A stretch of 33,438 nucleotides of DNA from Halanaerobiaceae bacterium (GTDB lineage Bacteria; Bacillota; Halanaerobiia; Halanaerobiales; Halarsenatibacteraceae), in assembly GCA_003553485.1 (NCBI GenBank), contig PWEJ01000117.1:1-33438 (forward strand), read 5' to 3'. The position numbers and the translations under genes are program-made. Within the stretch, counting starts at the first letter, position 1. Each line of letters begins with the position of its first letter. The notes beneath the pieces were generated by a model that had not been told where the DNA came from, did no database searches, and was given only the letters and a program-made list of their open reading frames with translations. Below, piece by piece: positions 8,878 to 16,394 of the stretch.

Positions 8878-9665
8878 TGCAACACCTCGTTTATGTTATT
8901 ATATCCCAGTGCTCCAGATATTTTTTTGGTATATTTCTTTACTAATTCTCTAAAATCCAGAATTTTTTCTCTGGTTAAACGCAAAGCTGGTCCAGAAATA
9001 CTGAAAGCAGCCATTATTTCTTCCTCATGATTAAAAATAGGTCCTGCTATGCAACGAATTCCCATCTCGTTCTCTTCATCATCAATGGCATAGCCCTGCT
9101 TTCTAACTTCCTCTAAATGTTTCTGTAGTTCTTCATAATCTGTAATTGTGTTGGAAGTTAACTCCGGCAACCCCTGATGTTGAATTGTTTTTTTGATTTC
9201 CTCCTTGGACAAATGAGCTAAAATAACCTTACCTAAACTAGTGCTATGAGCATATACCCTTTTTCCCACTTTAGAATGCATTCTAATTGTTTTATCGCTT
9301 TCCACTTTATCAATATAAACAATTTCATTATTGTCAAGAATTCCCAAGTGTATAGTCTCACCAGTTATATTCATCAATTCTCGCAAATAAGGAGCAACTG
9401 TTTGGCGTAAATCAAGATCATTGATAGCCTTACTGCCTACCTCAAAAAGTTTTAAGCCAGCATAGTATTTTCCGTTTTCATTTTTGTTAACATAACCTAA
9501 ATGAATTAAAGTATTAAGAATACGATAAACAGTACTTTTATGAAGTTCTGCCTTCTCACTTATATCTGTTACTCCTAAAGGATCATTTTCATCTACAATA
9601 ATCTCAATTAATCTTAGAGCTCTAGTAACAGACTTTATAAGTTGGTTATCATTATTAGTTGTCAT
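8874..9665 (-). CDS. IclR-family transcriptional regulator
   Basis: A 263-residue protein with the IclR layout. The N-terminal winged helix-turn-helix covers about residues 10-75 (SVTRALRLIEII, then VTDISEKAELHKSTVYRILNTL). The C-terminal effector domain includes HSTSLGKVILA, GYAIDDEENEMGIRCIAGPI and AAFSISGP. Family members such as KdgR sense small acids, including KDG, and bind AT-rich palindromes. GGAGG lies 7 bases before the ATG, and the stop overlaps the oxidoreductase start. It is inside the catabolic locus, so it is probably its local regulator. The perfect palindrome at 12960-12978 upstream of the first gene is the best candidate site. No similar palindrome was found directly before its own gene. 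Confidence 0.93.
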   Translation of the reverse strand: MTTNNDNQLIKSVTRALRLIEIIVDENDPLGVTDISEKAELHKSTVYRILNTLIHLGYVNKNENGKYYAGLKLFEVGSKAINDLDLRQTVAPYLRELMNITGETIHLGILDNNEIVYIDKVESDKTIRMHSKVGKRVYAHSTSLGKVILAHLSKEEIKKTIQHQGLPELTSNTITDYEELQKHLEEVRKQGYAIDDEENEMGIRCIAGPIFNHEEEIMAAFSISGPALRLTREKILDFRELVKKYTKKISGALGYNNINEVLQ

Positions 9666-9747
9666 AGCGCATCCTCCACCTGTGTCTTAAAGTATAGATA
9701 TACTAATTGATGATATTTTTTGCTACTCATTGCCTCATTTTTTAAAT

Positions 9748-11436
9748 CTATTTCAGCTTTGCCCCTCTAGTAGCAGAATCTGCATTGGTGGCATATAAGC
9801 TCAAAATACCAGAACCTGAATAAGATTCTTTGTCAGGTTGAGTGGCAACTCTTCTGGAGATCTCCTCTTCTGTTAAATCAACAGATAGCTCTTTTTCTTC
9901 AAGATCAATAGTTATTTGATCTCCATTTTCCACTGCTGCCAGAGGCCCATTCCGGCGGGCTTCTGGAGAAACCTGACATACTCCTAAACCTCTGGCAAAA
10001 CCAGAAAATCTGCCATCGGTAACAACAGCAACTTCTTCTTCCAGTCCCATACCTACTATGGAAGCTAGAACAGCATAAAGATCAGGCATACCTGGAGCTC
10101 CTCTTGGTCCAACATCTTTAATAACTACCACATCACCAGCTTTAATCTTACCCTTTCTGATACTTTCAACTGCAGCAGGTTGATTAGTGAAAACCCGGGC
10201 TGGTCCCTGGTGATAGGTAATAGTATTATCTAGTTGCCTGGAAACTGCACCTTCAGTTGCTAAATTGCCTGATAGTATTTTTAAACCTCCCGCTTGATTA
10301 ATTGGGTTATCTTTGTTGCGAATTATAGGATTATAACTCCGAGAGGCATTACATCTACCTTTTCTTTCAGCTGTAGCTATATAATTATTTAAGTTTCCTC
10401 CAGTAGCTGTTTCAACATCTAAATATAATTCATCGGCAAAAATATTTAATAGGGCAGGGACTCCACCAACCTCGTGAAAGTCAGGAATATAGTACTTGCC
10501 CGTCGGAGCAACATCAACTACACTGGGGGTGTTGTCACTTATTTCATCAATAGTTTTTAAAGTATATTTGTCATTTAGTCCTAGCTCATCAATTAGAGCT
10601 AAGAGATGCACTATTGCATTTGTGGAGCCACCAAAACCAAGCAGTATTTTTATAGCATTATAAATTGCTTTCTCAGATAGTATTGATTTAGCCGTCATTC
10701 CTTTTTCAACTAAATTCATTACTGCATTACCAGCCTTTTTGGCCAGTGTCAGCTGTTCAGAGGAGTTTGCTTTTACGGTACTACTAAAGGGCAATGACAA
10801 CCCCAACACTTCACTCAAGCACTGCATTGTATTGGCAGTTCCAAAAATTGAACAGGCGCCACAGGAAGGACAGGCTCTTTCTTCCATAATTTCAATTTCT
10901 TCAGCTGGAATATCTTCTTTTAGCAGGGTGCCAAATATTTTCTCATCTAAATCAGAAAGTGTAAAGGGTTGACCATCATAGGTGGATACCTCCATTGCTC
11001 CACCTGGCACAATTATTGCCGGTATATCAAGGCGAGCAGCTGCTAGTAATGCACCCGGTATTGTTTTGTCACAAGTTACTAGCACAACCATAGCTTGAAG
11101 CATTTGAGTTTCAATTATAGTTTCAATTTCATAACTTAAAAGATCTCTTGCAGGCAAGTCATATCTCATTTGTGGCAAACCCAGAGCAGGAGTTGCACAT
11201 TGGGAAAGCCCCCCAAATTCCAAAGGAGTTCCCCCTGCTTGCCAGATTCCTGCTTTTACTAACTCGGCTAATTGTCTCAAATGCAAATGACCTGGACAGA
11301 CTTCACTCCATGTATTTACTACTCCTACTAATGGTTTTTCTAAATCTTCTTTTGTTCGCCCGGCCGCCCTATAAACAGCTCGCCTATGGGCACCAGTAAC
11401 TCCTTGAAATAATTCATTCCGTTCTTTACCTTTCAA
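9748..11436 (-). CDS. IlvD/Edd-family dehydratase, probable sugar-acid dehydratase
   Basis: A 562-residue Fe-S dehydratase of the dihydroxy-acid / phosphogluconate dehydratase family. It has TCDKTIPG, CPSCGACSIFGTANTM, GFGGSTNAIVHLL and DGRFSGFARG, which carry the cluster Cys, Mg ligands and substrate loop. The family removes water from 2,3-dihydroxy acids to give 2-keto-3-deoxy acids. KDG kinase and KDPG aldolase in the same locus make an aldonate dehydratase producing KDG more likely than the branched-chain amino acid enzyme IlvD. No other ilv gene is present. The start is TTG at 11436, with GAGAGGTGG six bases upstream. Gluconate, galactonate, arabinonate and xylonate dehydratases share this fold, so the exact acid is open. 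Confidence 0.88.
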   Translation of the reverse strand: MKGKERNELFQGVTGAHRRAVYRAAGRTKEDLEKPLVGVVNTWSEVCPGHLHLRQLAELVKAGIWQAGGTPLEFGGLSQCATPALGLPQMRYDLPARDLLSYEIETIIETQMLQAMVVLVTCDKTIPGALLAAARLDIPAIIVPGGAMEVSTYDGQPFTLSDLDEKIFGTLLKEDIPAEEIEIMEERACPSCGACSIFGTANTMQCLSEVLGLSLPFSSTVKANSSEQLTLAKKAGNAVMNLVEKGMTAKSILSEKAIYNAIKILLGFGGSTNAIVHLLALIDELGLNDKYTLKTIDEISDNTPSVVDVAPTGKYYIPDFHEVGGVPALLNIFADELYLDVETATGGNLNNYIATAERKGRCNASRSYNPIIRNKDNPINQAGGLKILSGNLATEGAVSRQLDNTITYHQGPARVFTNQPAAVESIRKGKIKAGDVVVIKDVGPRGAPGMPDLYAVLASIVGMGLEEEVAVVTDGRFSGFARGLGVCQVSPEARRNGPLAAVENGDQITIDLEEKELSVDLTEEEISRRVATQPDKESYSGSGILSLYATNADSATRGAKLK

Positions 11437-11487
11437 TTTTAGCCACCTCTCAATAATAAAGCTAAATTTTTGCTCTATATTTTTTGA

Positions 11488-12537
11488 TTAACAATTACAT
11501 ATAACTTTAATTGCTTCTTCAGCTGGATCAATTGCAGTTTCCAAAGCTTTATCAATTTCAGCTAATTTAAACTGATTGGTTATTAGAGGGTTAAGTTTAA
11601 TTTTGCCGCTGGCAGCCAAATCAATTGCTTCAGAAAAATTCCAGCAATAGCCCTGTGAACCATATATATTTAGTTCCTTTTGTATAGCTTTATTTAAATC
11701 AACTAATATCTCATTTTTATATAAACCCACTAATACTACCCTGCCATCTGGCTTAGTTATATCTAAGGCCTGATTAAGAGTTTGTTCTAAACCCACTGCT
11801 TCAAAAACCTGGTTATATTTATTATTTAATTTCTCTGCCTTAGATTTATTCTGATTTTTAATAACATTGTCAGCACCCAGTTCATGCGCCAATTCTAATT
11901 TAGAATCACTTATTCCAAAAATAGTCGTCTTTTTTACCCCGCTATTTAAAGCTAATTGCAACAATAACAAACCTATAGTTCCGCTACCTATTATAGCTAC
12001 CTTATCAGAAAATTTAACTTGGTTTCTCTGCCAGGCATGTACGGCTACTGCCAGAGGTTCAATTAAAGCTCCTTCCTGAAAACTTAAACTGTCTGGTAGT
12101 TTATATGCTTTATTTGCTGCAACCTCAATATATTGAGCCATCCCTGCTTTGCCCTGACGATAAAGAAAGGTTAAATCCTGACAAAAATTGTATTTGCCCT
12201 GAAGACAGTTACTGCAATTACCACAATTAACTGCTGGCTCAACTACAACTCGATCGCCTGCGGAAAAATTATTTGCCTTTTTACCTGCAGCTACTATTTC
12301 TCCGGAAAATTCATGCCCTAAAGCAATGGGAAAATCCACAAAGGGGTGTTTGCCTATATAAGCTTTTTTATCACCACCACAAATAGCTGAGCTTTTAATT
12401 TTGACAATGATATTTTCTGGATTTGTTAATGTTATTTCCTCAGTAGTAAACTCTAATTTTTTACAGGCAACGACATTTGCTTTTTGATTTGAAAATTTAA
12501 TTTTATTTTTGTTTTTTTGTCTTTTCTTATTTTTCAT
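11488..12537 (-). CDS. zinc-binding dehydrogenase, sorbitol/threonine dehydrogenase-like
   Basis: A 349-residue MDR dehydrogenase. The catalytic zinc ligands are C53 and H75-E76, and the structural site is C105, C108, C111 and C119 with canonical spacing. The nucleotide turn is GSGTIG. The catalytic Cys context is CGGD instead of the usual CGSD. The N-terminal 20 residues are an unusual Lys/Asn-rich run, and the whole protein is Lys/Asn-rich, unlike the acidic products nearby. GGGGG lies 7 bases before the ATG. It is second in the operon, between the cupin and the dehydratase, so it may oxidise the imported acid or regenerate the dehydratase substrate. It is only distantly similar to the other dehydrogenase at 2976-4070. 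Confidence 0.85.
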   Translation of the reverse strand: MKNKKRQKNKNKIKFSNQKANVVACKKLEFTTEEITLTNPENIIVKIKSSAICGGDKKAYIGKHPFVDFPIALGHEFSGEIVAAGKKANNFSAGDRVVVEPAVNCGNCSNCLQGKYNFCQDLTFLYRQGKAGMAQYIEVAANKAYKLPDSLSFQEGALIEPLAVAVHAWQRNQVKFSDKVAIIGSGTIGLLLLQLALNSGVKKTTIFGISDSKLELAHELGADNVIKNQNKSKAEKLNNKYNQVFEAVGLEQTLNQALDITKPDGRVVLVGLYKNEILVDLNKAIQKELNIYGSQGYCWNFSEAIDLAASGKIKLNPLITNQFKLAEIDKALETAIDPAEEAIKVICNC

Positions 12538-12584
12538 AAATGTACCCCCATAGATGGAAAGGTCAACTTAATCTAATCAACTAA

Positions 12585-12914
12585 TTATTTATAATGACTT
12601 AAAACAAAAATCATTTTCAGACCCTGTTTGCCGCTATCAACAACGGTGTGTTTAACATTTCTGGGGATTTTAATAGCCATATCTTCTTTAACTTGATAAA
12701 CTTCATCACCAATCAGCATTTTCCCTTCACCTTCTAGAATAAAGAAATGTTCATCCCAGTTATCATGACTATGTGGTTCTCCAGAGCTATCTGGTTCCCA
12801 GGTTGACATCCCCATGGTAATTTGACCATCATTTTTATCAGGTGTTAAATAACGTCTAATTTTTTGAGGTTTAGAAATTTCTAATTCAGCTGCTGATTTA
12901 TCAATAATAGCCAC
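12585..12914 (-). CDS. small cupin-domain protein
   Basis: A 109-residue single-domain cupin. Motif 1 is HSH-x4-E-x6-G (H48, H50, E55), and motif 2 contains P84 and H89. This is a complete metal-binding set for Mn, Fe or Zn. Small cupins in sugar-acid operons are often isomerases, epimerases or lyases, or have no known role. It is the first gene of the minus-strand locus and starts at GTG 12914 with AAGGAGG seven bases upstream. Its reaction cannot be read from sequence; the position suggests handling of the incoming sugar acid, perhaps a keto-enol isomerisation. Confidence 0.82.
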   Translation of the reverse strand: MAIIDKSAAELEISKPQKIRRYLTPDKNDGQITMGMSTWEPDSSGEPHSHDNWDEHFFILEGEGKMLIGDEVYQVKEDMAIKIPRNVKHTVVDSGKQGLKMIFVLSHYK

Positions 12915-13218
12915 TTTAGCTCCTCCTTAAGAACTCTTAAAATTTATTTTGTTTCACTATACAAAACAGTGTTTTGTAATTGTCTATTTTATTTCTTATA
13001 TACTAAAATCAAAAATCCTGCAAAATTAAAAAAATTTTTTTCTCAATCAATAATCAACGATTATTTAAGAGTATAGTATAAAATAAACTATTTAATCATA
13101 TTTAAAGTAGATTTATAGCTAATAATGACCGATTATGGCATTTTAAAAGTCATTTTATTTTGTATATTGATTATTTAGCTGCTTTTAACACTTAATAAAT
13201 ATTTTAATTCATATAAAC
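12915..13218 (-). promoter_or_regulatory. promoter/operator region of the sugar-acid locus
   Basis: This AT-rich gene-free stretch lies before the cupin gene. A perfect palindrome at 12960-12978 abuts a minus-strand -10-like TATAGT (12956-12961). A convincing -35 is not seen at standard spacing. Two related 17-base elements lie further upstream: AATAATCAACGATTATT at 13049-13065, a perfect 7-3-7 inverted repeat, and AATAATGACCGATTATG at 13121-13137. Their start points are 72 bp apart. I saw no open reading frame or RNA gene here. Confidence 0.5.
12960..12978. promoter_or_regulatory. KdgR/IclR-type operator palindrome
   Basis: TACAAAACAGTGTTTTGTA has perfect 8-bp arms around a 3-base centre. 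Its core AAACAGTGTTT resembles the KdgR consensus core (AAACA/TGTTT). It overlaps the probable -10 and spacer of the first gene, the position expected of a repressor site. The IclR-family protein at 8874-9665 is the likely binder; this is inferred from family and position. Confidence 0.6.
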
Positions 13219-13260
13219 CAAAAAAGAGCCCTGACAAAACCAATCTGTCAAAGCTCTTTT
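13219..13260 (-). terminator. intrinsic terminator after the small secreted protein
   Basis: On the minus strand AAAAGAGC pairs with GCTCTTTT. The stem continues through two G-U pairs into TGACA/TGTCA, giving about 15 pairs, and a run of U follows. It ends the transcript of the gene at 13338 and insulates the sugar-acid promoter. The A-run on the other side could let it work in both directions. Confidence 0.85.
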
Positions 13261-13337
13261 AATAAACCTTCATATTATTATATTTTTTTGCTACTATAAA
13301 TCTTATGCTTAAAGCCTGCGAAAATTATTCAAAAATA

Positions 13338-13607
13338 TTACTGCCCCTGGATTGCTCTTTGCTTGCTGTTTTGTTGCTGACGGAATTCTCCCCGTTCGCC
13401 ACGGTTTAATTCTCTTCTTTCCAGAGCTCTATTTTCTAAAGCCTGGGGTTCTCCATCGCAGACAGAACAATAAACTCCCGGTCCTCTTTCAGCTCTTTCA
13501 TTTATTTCAGAGTTAAGCACTGGCTCATTAGTTTCAGCCATGACAGTCAAACCCAACCCTAAAATAAAGATTATCACTAGTGCTGAAATCAAATATTTTT
13601 TCTTCAT
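13338..13607 (-). CDS. small secreted protein with CxxC motif, function unknown
   Basis: About 89 residues. A typical signal peptide (KKK, then a long hydrophobic core, then VMAET) is followed by a mature part of about 65 residues. That part has one CSVC motif in GPGVYCSVCDGEPQ and then an Arg/Glu/Gln-rich tail. Unlike most exported proteins here, the tail is not acidic. Two ATGs are adjacent; the second (13607) gives the better distance to GGGGGTGAG. It has its own promoter with an 11-bp direct repeat and its own terminator, so it is monocistronic. I do not recognise the family; a metal- or redox-active CxxC is possible. Confidence 0.65.
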   Translation of the reverse strand: MKKKYLISALVIIFILGLGLTVMAETNEPVLNSEINERAERGPGVYCSVCDGEPQALENRALERRELNRGERGEFRQQQNSKQRAIQGQ

Positions 13608-13639
13608 CATCTCACCCCCAACTTATTTTTGTTAATTTG

Positions 13640-13672
13640 ATTATAGAACAAAAATATGAAGGGAATATGAAG
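13640..13672 (-). promoter_or_regulatory. promoter with 11-bp direct repeats (PhoB/OmpR-like)
   Basis: On the minus strand a TATAAT (plus 13640-13645) lacks a good -35. In its place lie two copies of CTTCATATT (plus AATATGAAG at 13653-13661 and 13664-13672), spaced exactly 11 bp. Tandem 11-bp repeats over the -35 region are the layout used by PhoB/PhoP-type response regulators as activators. The binder is not known. Confidence 0.5.
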
Positions 13673-13701
13673 AGACAAAAATAATTGCTCTTACAAAAAC
13701 A

Positions 13702-13742
13702 AACTCCGGCACCTCACCATTTGCAGGCAAAATGCCGGAGTT
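13702..13742 (-). terminator. intrinsic terminator after the nucleotidase
   Basis: Perfect 10-bp arms AACTCCGGCA (13702-13711) and TGCCGGAGTT (13733-13742) surround a 21-base loop. TGTTTTTG follows on the minus strand. It closes the transcript of the gene at 13772-15664. Confidence 0.88.
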
Positions 13743-13771
13743 ACTTTATTCATAAAAAATTTTTATCTAGA

Positions 13772-15664
13772 TTAATCCCAGCCCAGCACATCAAAGTCTA
13801 ACTCAAAGCGGGCTGTATCGTCATCTACATATTCTACAAATTCAATTCCCTGAATACGGTCCATTTCTTCAATATAGTCACTTGCTGCAGCATGAGTATC
13901 AAACTTAACAGGCCCAGCAAAATCATGAGCTTTTAAATTCCAGTTACCGCTAGGAACAGGATTGATTTCTCCATATTCTTCAATATAGAAGATAATCTGA
14001 TCGCGATTGGCATCGGCGCTGGAAAAGATAACTTCAGCATCATCGCCGGTATGGGGGAATTCTCCTCCACCACCTGCTCGATAATCATTGGTGATCACAG
14101 CAAATGTCATCTCATCATCCAGCGGTTCTCCTTCATAGGTGGCATTGACGATCCGTTCGCCTTCCGGCTGGGTAATATCTATTTCATATTCTATACCTTC
14201 TATAACATCATAGTTAAAGGAAGGTCCAAGAATATCTATTACCTGCGCTTCGTCAGCATCGGGATCTAACTGGGAGAAATGTTCAGCTGTTCTTTCCAGG
14301 AACTCAATGACCTGTTCTCCATCCATTTCTAAAATATAGACAGTATTATCATAGAGATAGATATCAGTTACATCCCCGATAGTGATATCTTCTCTTACCG
14401 CTGTAGAGGTCTGGAAAGGAGCAGCAACAGAGAGAATTGGATAATCTTCGTAATCACTATCAGCCAGTTGTTCTTCTGCATACCAGAGTTGAGCATCATT
14501 AACAATCTGGGTTACAGCGGTATCTTTAATTTCAGAAAAATAGCCTTTTATAGGGATCTCAGTGGAACCAATTGGAGTTCTGACATAATCTACTGTAGCA
14601 TAATGCACTTCTGCAGCTATTTCAATTATATCTACATGCTCTTCAGTGTCGGGCTCAACCTCTCTTACCTCGACATTATGGCCGACAACTTCCCATTCAC
14701 CATCATTATAAGCCAGGTCAAGGTCAATCACACTTAAGGCCTCGCCCCAGCGGCCAGGTTTAGAAGCAGGGGTGCCAGCAATAGTTCCTTCATCTATATC
14801 AACTTCATCAAGATATTCATAGTCTTCAGAGGGGAAAATGGAGTGGGAGTGACCGCCAAGAAAGGCGTCTACTTCATCCATCTGAGCCAGCTTATATCCA
14901 GCTTCATATGAACTTGCTCCTGGTTCATAACCCTCACCAATACCTGTATGGGAAGCTACAACTAGCAGATCAGTTTTGTCTGCCAATTCAGGAATATATT
15001 GCTCTGCCGATTCCATAATTCCTTCAACATAGACTTCATTTAGTAGATGAGTCCTGCCCCACTGCATAATCTCAGGAGGCACAAAAGCTATAACGCCAAT
15101 TTCCAGAGTTTCTCCTCCTAAATCTTTTTCAATTATTTCATAGGGTTGAGTGTAATAATCATCGGTCTCAGAGTCAAATAAATTAGCAGCAATCCAGGGG
15201 AATTCAGAGCCTTCTATTGCCAGGTCAAAGAAATCCAGGCCAAAGTCCTGCACCTCATGATTTCCAACTCCGGCAGCCACATAACCGGCATGATTCATAG
15301 CTTCAATTATGGCCTGGGTTTCCCCTTCTTCCAGAGGATCAACCAGAGCTTCATAATTTCCTATCATACTGCCCTGTATAGCATCTCCCGCATCAAAAAG
15401 CAATGTATTTTCTCGTTCTTCTCGCACCTCTTCTATCAAGGTGTATGTCTTAGAAAATCCATATGTCTCGTAAGGCTCATCATTCATGTAATCATAAGAG
15501 AGAATATACTGGTGAAGGTCAGCTGTAGCCATAAGTGTGAGAGAATGTTCTGATTCGGCGTTTACATCAAGCGACTGCACCCCGATTAATACGGCAATAA
15601 TCAAAAGTGCCAGGCCCAGCTTTTTCAGGCCACCAAAGTTCTTATTTCTGTTAGCTAAAAGCAA
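13772..15664 (-). CDS. secreted 5'-nucleotidase / 2',3'-cyclic phosphodiesterase family protein
   Basis: A 630-residue exported metallophosphoesterase with the UshA/CpdB layout. A signal peptide ends near residue 36. The calcineurin-like domain has ATADLHQ (D49, H51), DAGDAIQG, GNHE and GGHSHS, which are the dinuclear metal ligands. A C-terminal 5'-nucleotidase domain contains NDYRAGGGGEF. Residues after GNHE read VQDFG where most relatives have FDYG or FDW. The mature protein is strongly acidic. Such enzymes release phosphate and nucleoside from extracellular nucleotides. The start is TTG 15664 with AAAGGGGG seven bases upstream. It is flanked by its own promoter and terminator. The C terminus contains no sorting signal or membrane anchor. 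The precise substrate (5', 3' or cyclic) is not decidable. Confidence 0.85.
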   Translation of the reverse strand: MLLANRNKNFGGLKKLGLALLIIAVLIGVQSLDVNAESEHSLTLMATADLHQYILSYDYMNDEPYETYGFSKTYTLIEEVREERENTLLFDAGDAIQGSMIGNYEALVDPLEEGETQAIIEAMNHAGYVAAGVGNHEVQDFGLDFFDLAIEGSEFPWIAANLFDSETDDYYTQPYEIIEKDLGGETLEIGVIAFVPPEIMQWGRTHLLNEVYVEGIMESAEQYIPELADKTDLLVVASHTGIGEGYEPGASSYEAGYKLAQMDEVDAFLGGHSHSIFPSEDYEYLDEVDIDEGTIAGTPASKPGRWGEALSVIDLDLAYNDGEWEVVGHNVEVREVEPDTEEHVDIIEIAAEVHYATVDYVRTPIGSTEIPIKGYFSEIKDTAVTQIVNDAQLWYAEEQLADSDYEDYPILSVAAPFQTSTAVREDITIGDVTDIYLYDNTVYILEMDGEQVIEFLERTAEHFSQLDPDADEAQVIDILGPSFNYDVIEGIEYEIDITQPEGERIVNATYEGEPLDDEMTFAVITNDYRAGGGGEFPHTGDDAEVIFSSADANRDQIIFYIEEYGEINPVPSGNWNLKAHDFAGPVKFDTHAAASDYIEEMDRIQGIEFVEYVDDDTARFELDFDVLGWD

Positions 15665-15710
15665 AATTTTACCCCCTTTTAATTTTGGATATTAATTATA
15701 TTGCTCTTTT

Positions 15711-15739
15711 ATTATATCACTATTTCAAATCGGCTTCAA
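15711..15739 (-). promoter_or_regulatory. sigma-70-type promoter of the nucleotidase gene
   Basis: On the minus strand TTGAAG (plus 15734-15739) and TATAAT (plus 15711-15716) are separated by 17 bases. The predicted transcript starts about 40 bases before the TTG start codon. Confidence 0.7.
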
Positions 15740-15770
15740 TATTTTCGGACAGAGGGGCAATGTCAAGCAA

Positions 15771-15810
15771 ATGTGGGTTGAGCCGCTTTCATCTGAAAGG
15801 CTGTCCACAT
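15771..15810. other. extended hairpin in the 15665-15900 gap
   Basis: ATGTGG (15771-15776) pairs with CCACAT (15805-15810). Inside this, AGCC and TTTC can pair with GAAA and GGCT, giving a nested stem of about 14 pairs with a small bulge. GGACAG (from 15748) and CTGTCC (15801-15806) offer a competing pairing. No U-tract follows on either strand, so it is not a clear terminator. It may be the 3' end structure of the His/Cys-rich gene transcript. Confidence 0.35.
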
Positions 15811-15900
15811 ATTTCAAGCTGTTATCGATATCAATCTTGTTTCATACATAATCAATCAGAGTTAAATACTGCAGCATTATATTTTGCGGTTTCGAATTTT

Positions 15901-16275
15901 TTACTCTTTTAAACTTTCCAGGTGTTCCTCCACTTTATCAATTTTGTCTCTGAGTTCCAGCAAATAATCTTCCAGTCTGCCTACAGCTTCTTCCCTATCT
16001 AGCTCTTCCCAGTCTTCATGTTCATCACATTCACAAATTTCATCTTCACACTCACATTCGCAGCAACAACAACAGCATGAGCAGCAGCAACAGCTGCCAT
16101 GATGACTATGTCTTTGATAGGAGTGATGTCCATGAGTTCCGTGCCCTGGATGATGCCCGGCATGAGGATGAGCATGATGTCCGGAAGAGCCACAGCAGCA
16201 GCTATGACCTGCACCGTAAGAATGAGGACCGACATGATAGCCATGAGCGGGTTGGGCATGTCCGCCGCAGCACAT
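15901..16275 (-). CDS. His/Cys-rich metal-binding protein with C-terminal coiled coil
   Basis: A 124-residue cytoplasmic protein without a signal peptide. Residues 1-60 are Gly/His repeats with 18 His. Residues 61-84 hold runs of four and six Cys, then alternating Cys/Glu. In all there are 20 His and 19 Cys. Residues 87-124 are an acidic heptad segment (LEDYLLELRDKIDKVEEHLE) that should form a coiled coil and oligomerise. The ATG at 16275 has AAGGAGGTGA and normal spacing; the longer frame to 16320 has no ribosome site. It lies 119 bp after the DUF364 gene and near the corrinoid importer. The layout suggests storage or buffering of a soft or transition metal such as Ni, Co, Zn or Fe. I know no named family for it. 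Low-complexity proteins of this type diverge fast. Confidence 0.75.
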   Translation of the reverse strand: MCCGGHAQPAHGYHVGPHSYGAGHSCCCGSSGHHAHPHAGHHPGHGTHGHHSYQRHSHHGSCCCCSCCCCCCECECEDEICECDEHEDWEELDREEAVGRLEDYLLELRDKIDKVEEHLESLKE

Positions 16276-16394
16276 AATTTTCACCTCCTTCCCTGAAAAA
16301 TTTGTAATAAATTTTAACACTAACTTAGTGATATTCCCATGATTGATACTTCAAGTTTCTGCAAAAGTTTGTGCTCGTTTATTTCTCGAGTATG

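Noticed and set aside
9748-11436. Branched-chain amino acid IlvD
   Set aside because: The protein family allows it, but no ilv or leu gene is near, and KDG kinase and KDPG aldolase share the locus, so a sugar-acid dehydratase is favoured.
15685-15912. Plus-strand open frame of 75 codons between the nucleotidase and the His/Cys-rich gene
   Set aside because: It lacks a ribosome site, has unstructured composition, and covers the nucleotidase promoter and a hairpin.
16077-16296. Two plus-strand open frames rich in Ser/His/Asp and Met/Ser opposite the His/Cys-rich gene
   Set aside because: They are shadows of the repetitive codons of the minus-strand gene. They have no ribosome site and no family features, while the minus frame has AAGGAGGTGA and a coiled coil.
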